Below, in pieces: positions 18,089 to 27,379 of a stretch of DNA of 61,560 nt; within the stretch, counting starts at the first letter, position 1, and every line of letters begins with the position of its first letter. Both the position numbers and the translations under genes were made by a program. The notes beneath the pieces are model-generated. The model did not search any database. It was given only the letters and a program-made list of their open reading frames with translations, and had not been told where the DNA came from. The stretch lies in the NCBI GenBank assembly GCA_021790335.1, contig JAJYEE010000013.1, positions 1 to 61,560 of the forward strand. Direction: 5' to 3'. The DNA is from Pseudomonadota bacterium (GTDB taxonomy: Bacteria > Pseudomonadota > Gammaproteobacteria > Acidiferrobacterales > UBA6901).

Positions 18089-19145
18089 CTAGTCGGGAAG
18101 CGCGTTCAGGCGATACAAAGTGCCCACCACGCTTGGAGCATAGCGGCCGGGGGCAAAGACATTGGCCAAGCGCGCCTTGGCCCGCCAGCCGGTGCAGTGG
18201 TCCGGGGGCAACCAGGCGCGGGGCGATACGCGCCTCGAGATCACGGACCGTTGCCTCGATCCTTCGCTCTATCACCTTGCCGGCGAGGTGGTAGCCACCG
18301 AGCACGATGTCGACGGGGAGGTCGGGGAAATGCGTCTTCGCCCCCAGACAGGCGTTAACAATCCCTGCATGCGAACAGGCAGAAAACACGCTTACGCCGC
18401 GACCCCGAACCCAGGCTGCGACGAACCGCTCGTCCATGATCAGAGGATCGGGCTCACCGGCCTCGCCGCGGAACGTATGGTGACCCGCCAGCCCGGTTTC
18501 ATATTCGGTGACCCGGTCGATCGCACCGCTTCCGAGAAAGAAGCCGCCGCAGATGGCGTGGGATTCGCCGTGTTTGATAATCTCGCCGCCTGCTTGCGCG
18601 ATCGCCTCGAACGTGGGGTCCGGAGGGAGCATGGTCATCACGCCGTTAGGCAGCAGGATACCGCGCTGATCGGGGCGATTCGGATGCAGATCGACAACCG
18701 GTTGGCCCAGACCTGCAGCCGCCCGCGCCGCGCCGATGGCCGCAATCACCTGTGGGAAGCCGCCGCTGTGATCGAAATGCCAGTGCGACAAAAAGATGTG
18801 TTCGATGCTCGCAAGATCGATGCCCAGCCGCCGTGCGTTGTCGAGCCAGATTTCTGGATAAGGACCTACATCGAACAGCAGACTGTGGGTGCGGTCTGCG
18901 CGGCGGCCGGTAAGCAATACCGAGAGACCGTGGCAGCCACAACAAAGCTGATCGAACACGGTCTTGCATTGGTGGCCGGCGTAAGTCCGTTCCGTCGGCG
19001 TACGCGCTGCAAGGTGGACAACCTCAGGAATCTGCGGCACACCGTCATCGACGCTCGACAGCGTATCCGTCTCATTGTCAACGACGACCATGACCTCGAG
19101 CGAATCGAGCGGCACTATGCCGCAGGCACGCAATTCCTGAGCCAT
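18089..19145 (-). pseudogene. Metallo-beta-lactamase-fold hydrolase, frameshifted near its 3' end
   Basis: The first about 315 codons encode a complete MBL-fold core with the metal motif LSHWHFDHSGG (H-x-H-x-D-H) and an early DVGPYPEIW strand, as in the 7,8-dihydropterin/AIM-1-like group of hydrolases. At 18199–18200 there is one extra base (a GG pair on the plus strand). Before it the frame reads RLVAPG; after removing one base, the sequence continues HCTGWRAKARLA and YAPSVVGTLY and stops at TAG (18089–18091), giving about 351 residues. This is the expected end of the family. Left as it is, the frame runs with foreign composition to 17943. It may be a real lesion or a sequencing error. Confidence 0.75.
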
Positions 19146-19984
19146 TAGAGCATCCTCACTTTACAGCCGGCGGCCAATGGCCGGTACGATAACAGGTGCC
19201 GGGTCGTCGGCAATGGTGCCTCTTTACGAATTTGCAGACAAGCTCCATTGCAGATCGATGAAAGGCTCGCCCCGGTACCGACCGAACCGCCGGCGCCCGT
19301 CGAGCCAGAGCGTACCGCAGGCCAATGAAAAGAATTTCGCGAGACAGCGCCACAGGGTCGGGCATGGTCTGAGCCGACCCCGATCGGCTCGGGCGGTCGC
19401 AAATCGAGCCAGACAGCTGCCCTCGGGGCAGGCCCTGGGTCCCGAGGCAGGGCCTACGGACCGGACACGAGCACCTTTCGCCCGAGGCCGCTCTTCTTCA
19501 TTCACGCGCGGTGCCTGCCCGACCCCCTGTCGATGGGCCTTCGGCACCGTGCAAGATGGGCTTTCACGCCGGCTGCCTAGGCCTCGACAAACAAAAGGCC
19601 CGCCATCCATTGATTGCGGTATGAGACAGGGGCAGATATGCGAACTTGCCGACAGCCGGGTGCAGCAGAGCGCCACCATGAACCTGCACGGTAAGCAGTC
19701 GACGCGAACCAGGGTCTACGGGGCTTTCGAGATTCCGACCCCCGGATATCGACACGGCCATCATCGTCGGAACCAGACAGCTGGCCCTGTAAAGACACGC
19801 TATAAGGACATGCCAGGAACCCGGTCCGACGTCCCGGTTCGAACCAGGTGCGCCATTTCCCGCGCGAAAAACAGCCACCTTGCACTGTCCGACATGCCGC
19901 ACAGATTCATCCGTGCTCACCGGTGCGCGATCCGGTCGCCGGACCGGATCGCGCACAGTGTTGAACAGCCGCCAGGACGTGCTG
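19146..19984. other. 839-bp stretch without a supported gene
   Basis: Long frames exist on both strands (19177–20049 plus, 19224–19679 minus), but they overlap each other, carry Arg/Cys-rich sequence and no domain, and the plus frame runs into the lipoprotein gene on the other strand. A minus-strand 69-codon frame (19156–19365) is the least improbable, without evidence beyond length. The stretch may be decayed DNA. Confidence 0.3.
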
Positions 19985-20374
19985 CTAGCGAGACCAGTTG
20001 TAGGCGCGGACGATTCCGCGCCAGTCGAACTGCACCTCGAGTATCTTGAGATGCGCGCCGCTGAGGCGCGGCAGCCTGCCTTGACCGTAAAAGTACTGCC
20101 ATTTCGTGAAGCGCTTGCCGTCCGCCTGGACTACGATGCCCGTGCTACTCGGAGCACCGAGCCAGTTCCGAACCTGCGCCTCGGTGGTGTGGCCGAGATC
20201 CACGCGGCTGGCGAAGGTCCGTATATCGAAGTTACGCCCGACCTGCACGGTGCTGCAGGCCCCGACGAGCAGGGCCACCCAGCCGATGGCAACGACACCG
20301 CGCAGCCTCCGTCCCGTCGTGGCAGATCCGGTTCGGGCCGAAGCCTGCCACCAGTGCCGTTCGGCCAGATTCAT
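19985..20374 (-). CDS. SmpA/OmlA-like outer-membrane lipoprotein
   Basis: A 129-residue protein with a lipobox LLVGAC (Cys at about 40) after a hydrophobic stretch, and a SmpA/BamE-like fold. DLGHTTEAQVRNWLGAPSS is the helix-turn typical of that domain, followed by beta strands (KWQYFYGQGR, LEVQFDWRGIV). It overlaps the upstream serine protease gene by 4 bp (20371–20374), so the two are coupled. The length is close to that of the family. The role is likely envelope maintenance alongside the protease. A start a few codons later would give a shorter signal. Confidence 0.7.
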   Translation of the reverse strand: MNLAERHWWQASARTGSATTGRRLRGVVAIGWVALLVGACSTVQVGRNFDIRTFASRVDLGHTTEAQVRNWLGAPSSTGIVVQADGKRFTKWQYFYGQGRLPRLSGAHLKILEVQFDWRGIVRAYNWSR

Positions 20375-21879
20375 GGGCTGATTACCACGAACATGTTCGT
20401 GTCTCTACGTTTGATGAGAAGCAGCACGCTCTGATTCTTGCCGAGCTTGGAGGTGATACGCCGGTAATCCTCGAGATTGTGTACCGCCTGGCGGTTGATC
20501 TGCGTGATCACATCGCCGGATTGCAGGCCGACGGCGGCCGCAGCACTATCCGGGTTCACCTCCGTAATCACCACGCCCGATGCGTCACGCGGCAGACCGA
20601 GCTGACGCGCGATTCCCGGCGACAGGTCCTGGACGGTCAACCCGGAAAGCAGGGTATGCGCACTTTCCTGAGACGGTCCACCTCCCTCGCTGGCTTCGAG
20701 AACCTTCTTGGTCTGTTCGGCGATCTTGACCCGCAATGTCTTCGCCTTGCGGTCACGGATAATCGTCACTTCGACTTCCTTCCCGACGGGGGTACTGGCA
20801 ACCAGATTGCGCAGTGTCGTCGGCGTGTCGATCGTCTTGCCGTCGAACTTGATGATGACGTCACCGGTCCGCAGCCCGGCACGGGCTGCCGGGCTGTCCT
20901 TGAACACCTGACCTACCAAGGCGCCGTTCGGTGTGGACAGACCGAAGTTCTTGGCAAGCGCCGGCGTGACTTCCTGAATCGAAACGCCGAGCCAGCCGCG
21001 GATCACGCGTCCGTGCTTGATGAGCTGGGTCATGACACTGCGTGCCATGTTGCTTGGAATGGCGAACCCGATGCCCATGTAGCCACCGCTGCGCGTGTAG
21101 ATCGCCGTATTGATCCCCACCAGCTGGCCCCTGGTGTTCACCAGCGCACCACCGGAATTTCCGGGATTGATCGCCGCATCGGTCTGGATGAAGTCTTCGT
21201 AATTGTCGATCCCCACGTTTTCCCGCCCGAGCGCGCTGACAATGCCCATGGTGACGGTCTGGTTCAGACCGAACGGATTGCCCATCGCCAGCACGTATTG
21301 GCCGACTTGCAGTTTCCGCGAATTGCCCCAGGGGATAACCGGCAGGTTCGTGGCATTGATCTTCACCACCGCGATGTCCGTCTGCGGATCGGCGCCGACG
21401 ACTTTGCCCTTGTAGACGCGGTTGTTGCCCAGTATCACCTTGATCGTGTCAGCCTTGGCGATGACATGGTTATTCGTGATGATGTAGCCGTTGGAGCTGA
21501 CGATCACCCCGGAACCGAGGGCGCTCTCGCGCTGCTCGCGCGGGATCTGGAAATTGTGGAAAAACTGGTTACCAAAGAACTGGCGGAAAAAAGGATCCTC
21601 CCCGAACGGAGAATTCATGTTCTGGGCCGGAGATTTGATGATGCGCGTCGTCGAGATATTCACGATCGCCGGCAGGTCTGCCTTGACAATGGGGACAAAG
21701 TCCGGACCCGCATCGACCTTGATCGGCGGCGGTTGCGTATCGACACCCGCGAATGCGGTATTGGTTGCGGAAGAGGCGCTACCCATACGCATGACAAACA
21801 CCGCGCCGATTGCCACCCCTATGATCAGGAACAACCCGGCAACCACGCCTATCTTGAAGGAACGACGGTCGATCGACAT
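20371..21879 (-). CDS. Periplasmic serine protease of DegP/MucD type
   Basis: A 502-residue HtrA-family protease and chaperone. An N-terminal hydrophobic segment (about 10–30) is a signal or anchor. The catalytic triad is visible: His138 (NNHVI), Asp168 (QTDIAVVKI) and Ser242 (GNSGGALV). Two PDZ domains follow (about 290–380 and 405–495, starting VIRGWLGVSIQ and VQDLSPGIA). This is the DegQ/MucD layout. It degrades misfolded envelope proteins in the periplasm and in Pseudomonas feeds into the sigma-E (AlgU) pathway. The next gene, an SmpA-like lipoprotein, is coupled by a 4-bp overlap. Confidence 0.9.
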   Translation of the reverse strand: MSIDRRSFKIGVVAGLFLIIGVAIGAVFVMRMGSASSATNTAFAGVDTQPPPIKVDAGPDFVPIVKADLPAIVNISTTRIIKSPAQNMNSPFGEDPFFRQFFGNQFFHNFQIPREQRESALGSGVIVSSNGYIITNNHVIAKADTIKVILGNNRVYKGKVVGADPQTDIAVVKINATNLPVIPWGNSRKLQVGQYVLAMGNPFGLNQTVTMGIVSALGRENVGIDNYEDFIQTDAAINPGNSGGALVNTRGQLVGINTAIYTRSGGYMGIGFAIPSNMARSVMTQLIKHGRVIRGWLGVSIQEVTPALAKNFGLSTPNGALVGQVFKDSPAARAGLRTGDVIIKFDGKTIDTPTTLRNLVASTPVGKEVEVTIIRDRKAKTLRVKIAEQTKKVLEASEGGGPSQESAHTLLSGLTVQDLSPGIARQLGLPRDASGVVITEVNPDSAAAAVGLQSGDVITQINRQAVHNLEDYRRITSKLGKNQSVLLLIKRRDTNMFVVISP

Positions 21880-21970
21880 CCAGAAACCTCCAGGTGAAAA
21901 CCGCGAGCGATGAAAATTAACGATTCCAGGGCCAGACAGCCCGCCTACCGGATCGGGATATACCCTTCCA

Positions 21971-21998
21971 AATGGATCATCAATCGGGCGAAAAGTTC
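21971..21998 (-). promoter_or_regulatory. Possible sigma-E-type promoter upstream of the degP/mucD-like gene
   Basis: Reading on the minus strand, GAACTT (21998–21993) stands 16 bases before TCCATT (21976–21971), about 90 bp upstream of the protease start. The first box matches the sigma-E/AlgU consensus well; the second is poor (consensus TCTGA or TCAAA). The context supports it because degP-type genes are classic sigma-E targets. This is a weak call. Confidence 0.35.
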
Positions 21999-22117
21999 TA
22001 TTTCACCCGGATTATTGCCCGATCCTTCGTGAATAACGGCCGCTTTTCCGGGCGGCGGATCTGGCACGCCAATGCCTGCGGAACCCACGCGGGCCCGCTA
22101 CGGCCGGAGCAGCCATG

Positions 22118-22963
22118 CTACTCGAATCGCGCGAGATCCGGGTCATTGATCTTCTGCTTCGGCAACCCGGTGATGGCAGGAAGCTCAGACAGCTTCGGCA
22201 GGCCATAAATCGCCCGAACGACCCCGGCCTTGTCTTTCCACACCAGGGTTGGTGTCCCATTCGACCCGAAGCGGGTCATGAGCCGGCCATTTTCGCTGAT
22301 ACGGGAAAGACTTGCAGCAGCGGGATTGCTTAGCGGCCGGATGCCGCCATCCTCCGTGGCCTTGTTGAACCGCGATTCATTATCCCGAAATGCGGCCTCG
22401 GGATCCTTCGCCTGCATGATCGCTGCGGCTTTTGCGGCCGAAGTCGGCTTGAGAAAGGCGACCGGGATCCAGCGCACCTGCAGCCCGGCTCTTTCATACG
22501 GCTGCAGCGCCTTCCAGGTCAGGTGACAATAGATGCAGTTGGGATCGAAAAAAACGTACAGGGTGCTCTTGGCGTGACTGACCGCCCCTTCGACGATGTA
22601 TCCGGTTGAACCGAGCCCACCGAACAACGCCGCATAATCAGGCTTCGGGATGAATTTGGCGCCATACGCAGACGTCAGATCGGTTCCGGCCTTGTCCATC
22701 AGAATACCGATAATCATGGTCTTCCGGTCCGGCGTGGTAAACGCCATCGTGTATTGACCTTGCCTGGAAAGCACCCAGCCTGTAAGGCCGGAAACAGCAG
22801 GGAACATTCTGACCACCTTCATCCCGGAATGGACGGCCGCCCGGATGGGCGGCGGGTAATCCTTCGGCGCCGTTCCGGCTAGCGCGGCGCCGGCGGTCAG
22901 CAAGCCGCAGAAAGTCAGCGCCACCGCGCGAATCAGTCTGCCCGTCAAATCCGGTCTATCCAT
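22118..22963 (-). CDS. dsbG: DsbG-like thiol:disulfide interchange protein
   Basis: A 281-residue periplasmic protein of the DsbC/DsbG group. The ATG at 22963 begins a signal peptide (LIRAVALTFCGLLTAGAALAG). An N-terminal dimerisation region (about 35–110) is followed by a thioredoxin-fold domain with the active site FFDPNCIYCH, in which the two Cys flank Ile-Tyr, and a cis-Pro in NGTPTLV near 235. The Cys-Ile-Tyr-Cys dipeptide is unusual (Cys-Pro-Tyr-Cys is typical of DsbG). Its likely work is repair of oxidised or misoxidised envelope proteins. An upstream in-frame start at 23122 would add a long basic stretch and was rejected. Confidence 0.82.
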   Translation of the reverse strand: MDRPDLTGRLIRAVALTFCGLLTAGAALAGTAPKDYPPPIRAAVHSGMKVVRMFPAVSGLTGWVLSRQGQYTMAFTTPDRKTMIIGILMDKAGTDLTSAYGAKFIPKPDYAALFGGLGSTGYIVEGAVSHAKSTLYVFFDPNCIYCHLTWKALQPYERAGLQVRWIPVAFLKPTSAAKAAAIMQAKDPEAAFRDNESRFNKATEDGGIRPLSNPAAASLSRISENGRLMTRFGSNGTPTLVWKDKAGVVRAIYGLPKLSELPAITGLPKQKINDPDLARFE

Positions 22964-23051
22964 CGGCAACCTTAGCTGTAAGCTCACAAAAATCCTGCAG
23001 GAATAAAAAGATGATACTTGATTATGCCACAATTGCGGCGCTGAGTGTGTC

Positions 23052-23657
23052 CTAGGCGGAACCGCGCGGTGCCTGGACCTGGTTGCGCAGCAGGTCATTC
23101 TCGTCCTCGAGCACGGCGACACAATCGGCCAGCTCGCGGTTGACGCGGCCCACCCGGTCGATCTGTTTGAGCAGCTCGCTGCTACCCTGCTCCGGGTCTG
23201 CGACGACTTTCGCCACGTGATCCTTGAGGCTCTCGATCTCCTTGGCGGTGCTCTCTATCAGCGCCCGGGTATCCACCGACCTGGCTGCCGCAAGCTCGGC
23301 GGCTGTTGCCGGCCTGGCGGGCTTCCCCAGAGTTGACAGCCGCCCGCTGAGCGCCGCCCAAAAATCTTCGTCACGATTGGGTCGCTCGGCACACTCGCGC
23401 TCCAGGTCAAGATAGTCGGCTCGCAGTTTCAGGACGGCAGCGACGGCGCTGTCTCCGGCTGCCTTGATACGCACGCGTGTCTGCTGCAGCTCATGGTCCA
23501 GATAGGCGCTCGCCGTCGGCGCCGCCCGCGTCTGGTGCCGGGCCATGGCCGCCCGCACCGCCCTGCGTGCCCGCACGTACCAGTACACCATGAGAGCGGC
23601 AACGACGAACAAGGCTTCGAGCAAAACCAGGAACACCGGGATGCTGAGCTCGATCAT
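23052..23657 (-). CDS. Membrane-anchored coiled-coil protein
   Basis: A 201-residue protein with one N-terminal transmembrane helix (about 5–26, IPVFLVLLEALFVVAALMVYW), a basic stretch (RARRAVRAAM), and long helices rich in Glu, Arg, Ala and Leu (about 50–195). The end (LEDENDLLRNQVQ) has coiled-coil heptads. No domain is recognised. Its start overlaps the stop of the VWA gene by 4 bp (23654–23657), so the pair is co-translated and may form one membrane complex. Confidence 0.65.
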   Translation of the reverse strand: MIELSIPVFLVLLEALFVVAALMVYWYVRARRAVRAAMARHQTRAAPTASAYLDHELQQTRVRIKAAGDSAVAAVLKLRADYLDLERECAERPNRDEDFWAALSGRLSTLGKPARPATAAELAAARSVDTRALIESTAKEIESLKDHVAKVVADPEQGSSELLKQIDRVGRVNRELADCVAVLEDENDLLRNQVQAPRGSA

Positions 23658-25267
23658 CCTCCCTCCCCATCCTCATCCTGCTCGTCTGCAGACTCCGCAT
23701 CGGCAACGTGCGGATGCCTGAGGGCCATGACCAGCATGACGATGCCGGCACCGACGATGTTGAGAAGCGCGAAGATCCCCAACACCGGCCACAGGCTCGC
23801 TCGCCGCCTGGCGGGCATAACCGGCTGCGGCGCAGAGCGATGCGGTGCGACAGCCGGTACCGGCATTGATTTGGCGGTAACCGGCGGTGGCGTCGGCTTT
23901 GCCGATTGGGCCGCAGTCGGAAGCGGGACGGCCGTGGGCTGCAGGGTTGCGGGCAAGGGCACCGGCGTGGGGTTCACATAGAAATACCGTACCGTTTCAC
24001 GCTCGAAGGTCTTGCCCTTGGCGATGAAGGTTACTTTGTCCAGACCCGCTTTCCAGAAAAGCACCCGCCCGAAGTAGACTCCATCCCCCACTGTCTTGCC
24101 GGGAGGGGGCAAAGGCGCGTGGAGCCGGTACCTGCCGGTCACCTCATCGCCTTGCCGGACTGTCACCTGCATCTGGGTCGTTGCCAACACCTGCGGCTCG
24201 GTGACCGTCTGGCCGGCGCGCGCAAGCCATGCCCGAAGCATCAGTTCGGATCCCTGCAGCACGCCGTGGATGCTGTTATCGGTCATGAGCTTCAGATCGG
24301 TAAGCACATAGGCCTTGTCGGCGCCAGAACTGGCGAGCACTGCCCAGCGGCCGGGATCGGGGTGGGGGACGGTGATCATGTCGAAAAGCGTGGAGGCAAA
24401 CCAGCGCATGGACGGCGGCGCGGTATGCGCGCCGTAGCGTACGCCGCGCGGATTCTGCAGCACGATTTTCACCCCTGCGCCACTCTTTGAGGCCACCACC
24501 GTGACTTCTTTCACAGAATCGTCGACCAGGAAGCGCCCGCCTTTGACGACGAGCATGTTGGGGTGCTTGGTGCTCTCGAAAATATCGGTGAAGACGCGAT
24601 GAAGGTCGGAATCGGTGCGCGCCAACCGGAACTGCCCCAACGTATCCCGCGCGATGATTCCGAGCAGTGCAGCGTCGGAATTCACGGTAAAGGCAATTGT
24701 ATCGACACGTATTCCCTGTTTTTTGAGCTGCGGCAGCAGCTGGGTCTCGATCCGCCGCGTCAGGGATTTGTCGAGCGTCTTGTGCCCGGTATCCATCTTG
24801 CCGTCGGACATGAGAATGATGTAGCGCCGTCGATCGGGATTCCCTTCCCGAACGAGCATCTTCTGGGCGCTGCGCAGCGCATCATAGAGGTTCGTGTGCG
24901 CGCCGCGCGACGAAATCTTGTCGATGGCATCGAACAGCAGGTGCCGGTCACGCACCGACTGGGGCGCAGTGAGTCCGATCACCGGATAGCCCAGGTCGCT
25001 GAAGCTGATCACTGCGACCCGGTCGTGGGCTCCAAGCAGCGACACGAAGAGCTTTGCCGCCGGCACCCGAAGCTTCAGCGGGTCATGGTATCTCATGCTT
25101 CCTGAGCTATCGATCGTCAGCACCGCGTCAATGCCGCGATCGGCGGCGGCTTGCGCCGGGCACACCGAGAACAGCAGCAACATCAGCACCCCTGCGGCTG
25201 CACCAAGACCCCGCGTGAGCCGGCATCCGGCAGGGGGATCGAATCGCCCAGACGCAGCGGCTGCCAT
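23654..25267 (-). CDS. VWA-domain membrane protein
   Basis: A protein of about 537 residues. A signal or anchor (about 20–40, LMLLLFSVCPAQAAA) is followed by a von Willebrand factor A domain (about 45–225) with a complete MIDAS: DSSGSM, a Thr in HTNLYDAL, and Asp in MSDGKMD. A middle region with beta-sandwich character and a Pro-rich segment (about 440–500) follow, and a C-terminal helix (about 505–530) is membrane-spanning. So a periplasmic VWA and beta region hang from a C-terminal anchor, and the tail EQDEDGEGG is acidic. The ATG at 25267 was chosen; the frame extends to 25447 without a better start. The metal-dependent VWA suggests protein–protein or surface assembly work. Confidence 0.75.
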   Translation of the reverse strand: MAAAASGRFDPPAGCRLTRGLGAAAGVLMLLLFSVCPAQAAADRGIDAVLTIDSSGSMRYHDPLKLRVPAAKLFVSLLGAHDRVAVISFSDLGYPVIGLTAPQSVRDRHLLFDAIDKISSRGAHTNLYDALRSAQKMLVREGNPDRRRYIILMSDGKMDTGHKTLDKSLTRRIETQLLPQLKKQGIRVDTIAFTVNSDAALLGIIARDTLGQFRLARTDSDLHRVFTDIFESTKHPNMLVVKGGRFLVDDSVKEVTVVASKSGAGVKIVLQNPRGVRYGAHTAPPSMRWFASTLFDMITVPHPDPGRWAVLASSGADKAYVLTDLKLMTDNSIHGVLQGSELMLRAWLARAGQTVTEPQVLATTQMQVTVRQGDEVTGRYRLHAPLPPPGKTVGDGVYFGRVLFWKAGLDKVTFIAKGKTFERETVRYFYVNPTPVPLPATLQPTAVPLPTAAQSAKPTPPPVTAKSMPVPAVAPHRSAPQPVMPARRRASLWPVLGIFALLNIVGAGIVMLVMALRHPHVADAESADEQDEDGEGG

Positions 25268-26405
25268 GTATACCGAGAAACGCAGAAACTCTCCTCGATC
25301 GATCAGGTTATTGATTGTCAAAGTATAGCCGCTCGTTTGCGCAGCCGACTGCGGTCTGAAAGCCGCCTCCGAGGTGTCACCCACAGAGATGCATGCCAAC
25401 CGCGGCCGCGGGCCGGCATGTCCGGTTCCGGTACAGCGGTGCATCACTGTTCGGAAACCGGCCTGACCGTGACCTGATCCGGCTTGTCAGCGGTTCGGCG
25501 TCATGCTCCATCCGCTCGGGATCGTTGTTACAGCTATCGACCTAGACATTGAAAATAACATTTTTTCAACAACTTATATGGTACGTGTTTATCGACCTCT
25601 GCGCCAGCAGGCGCCGATTGGAGCGATAGCGACCGGTGGGTTAAGCTATTTGGAAGCAGCGGCAGAGAGACCTCAGCCTACCGGATTGCCGAAGGGCTCA
25701 TCGACCGCAATCGACAACCAGAGGTGTGATTGCCTTCCATGCGGATCGGCACGACTCGGCTGCGGTACGACTTCCCGGCCCCGGGAATCCGGGGGACAAC
25801 GTCGGAGGCGTCGCAGAGTCACGCGGTTACGGCATCTTCCGATGCCTCGGGACGCCGCCACGATGGGGGTGCGGCGCACTGGTCGCGCCCGCCGGTGGTG
25901 CGCGTGGTGGAAGGCGCGCTGGTGGAGAAAGCTCCGAATTCGGATACCGCCTGGTCTGCGGTCCGAAGAATGACTGCCCTGCGAGGTCGAATAATTCCGG
26001 CCCCCGGAGGACAACCGGGCGAGGATGTGCACTCGCGCAACGCGATCTCAGTGTACGCGAGAACCAGCAGCCCCGACAGCCAAGGCTCGCTGCTCGATCG
26101 CTACGCGTAGAAATCTGGCGGACTGCGGGAGGACGTAAGGCCGGGAGGCGGAGCCGAGTACCGGGCGCATTCGAGTCCGGACCGCGCAATACATCGGCAG
26201 TTGCAGGATACGCAGATGCCCACGGACGAGATGGAGGGCCGGGCAGTGAGTCCGCGCACGACCCGTCTCGCCTGAATCGGACATTTGCCGTGCCATGACT
26301 GCTGCTCCCCGGCCGGGAGGGACTCTATGAAGCGCTGCCGAAGCTGTCACAGGCAGGAGCACTCGGAGCGGGTGTGCACGGGATTCTGTCCCAAGGCACC
26401 TGCGG
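25268..26405. other. 1.1-kb region without a supported gene
   Basis: The only firm content is an AT-rich patch (about 25535–25590) that contrasts with the GC-rich surroundings and contains an inverted repeat (TTGAAAA, seven bases apart from TTTTCAA, 25549–25569). Long plus-strand frames (25503–25973, 25726–26298) have Arg-rich, low-complexity translations and no domain. The region may hold promoters for the divergent neighbours. Confidence 0.35.
25549..25569. repeat. AT-rich inverted repeat in a GC-rich intergenic patch
   Basis: A 7-bp inverted repeat (TTGAAAA / TTTTCAA, 7-base spacer) in a roughly 55-bp AT-rich island. It could bind a regulator or mark a junction of foreign DNA. No gene starts close by; the nearest are the VWA gene (minus, 280 bp away) and the hydrolase (plus, 840 bp away). 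Confidence 0.3.
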
Positions 26406-27359
26406 ATGAAAATCGAAGCGCGCGTGGCGACTGCAACCCCGGTCATCCGCAACCAAAGGCCGGACCATCACATGCCGAGCGACGTCGACGAATCCAGCGC
26501 CCTGCATCGGCCGGACGGGGTCACCATCGCCTACCGGAGATGGTCGGCGGGAGCCAGCTCTGCAGACCTGATCGTGCTCATCCACGGAATGGCCAGCAAC
26601 ATGACGCGCTGGTCGGAGTTTGTCCGCGACACGGCACTCAGGCAGACCTGGGATATTGTGCGGCTCGACTTGCGCGGCCACGCCGGATCGATCGTACGCG
26701 CGCGACTCGGGATGCCTCTGTGGTGCGAAGACATCGCCGCGATCCTCGAAGCCGAACGGCACTCCCGGGCGGTGCTGATCGGCCACTGTCTCGGGGCGAA
26801 TATCGCCCTGCAGTTCGCTGCCCGATATCCGGAGCAGACCCGTGGTCTGGTGCTGATCGAACCGATGCTGCCTGCGGCGCTGTCCGGCCCCCTCCGGACC
26901 ATCCGTGCGCTGAGGCCCTGCGTTGCGGCGCTGGCTGCGGGTCTGCGCGTCGCAAACCGGATGGGCATTTACCGGCGGCGGATACCGCCGCTCGATCTCG
27001 AGTACCTAGACCGCGTCACACGACTGGCCATGGCGACGGATCATAGTGCGCAATCCCTGACACGGCGTTATGCCTCTCCGTGGCAGGACCTGAGGTTCAT
27101 GCCTAGCGCCAACTACCTGGAAGATCTGCTGGCGGTAAGCGGCCCCCTTCCTCCGTTGACCAAGGTGCGTGCACCGTCACTGGCACTGCTTTCGACGAGT
27201 GCGGCATTCAGCGACCTGGGGCGCACGCGGGAATTGCTGGCGCAGCTCAGCGGGTGCCGCATCCTTACACTGGATTCCCGTCACTGGATTCCGACCGAGG
27301 CGCCCGATGCCATGCGCCAGGCAATCGAGCACTGGTGTGCGGGTCTCGACGCTGGCTAG
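26406..27359 (+). CDS. Alpha/beta hydrolase with a Cys in the nucleophile position
   Basis: A protein of 317 residues (or 295 if the ATG at 26472 is the start). The fold is clear: an HG oxyanion loop (LIHGMASNMTRW), a nucleophile elbow at 126–130, and a late His (DSRHWIPTEAP) as catalytic base. The elbow reads G-H-C-L-G, so the usual Ser is Cys128 (codon TGT at 26787). A lid-like helical region (about 155–230, RTIRALRPCVAALAAG) covers the site. Cys nucleophiles are known in dienelactone hydrolases, but this sequence looks more like the esterase or haloperoxidase-like branch. The substrate is unknown. Confidence 0.8.
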   Translation: MKIEARVATATPVIRNQRPDHHMPSDVDESSALHRPDGVTIAYRRWSAGASSADLIVLIHGMASNMTRWSEFVRDTALRQTWDIVRLDLRGHAGSIVRARLGMPLWCEDIAAILEAERHSRAVLIGHCLGANIALQFAARYPEQTRGLVLIEPMLPAALSGPLRTIRALRPCVAALAAGLRVANRMGIYRRRIPPLDLEYLDRVTRLAMATDHSAQSLTRRYASPWQDLRFMPSANYLEDLLAVSGPLPPLTKVRAPSLALLSTSAAFSDLGRTRELLAQLSGCRILTLDSRHWIPTEAPDAMRQAIEHWCAGLDAG

Positions 27360-27379
27360 GCGCCTGCAAGTCCCGGTAT

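Noticed and set aside
19177-20049. A 290-codon plus-strand reading frame
   Set aside because: It overlaps the SmpA-like lipoprotein gene on the other strand, has no ribosome-binding site or domain, and its composition is Arg/Pro-rich like an antisense frame in GC-rich DNA.
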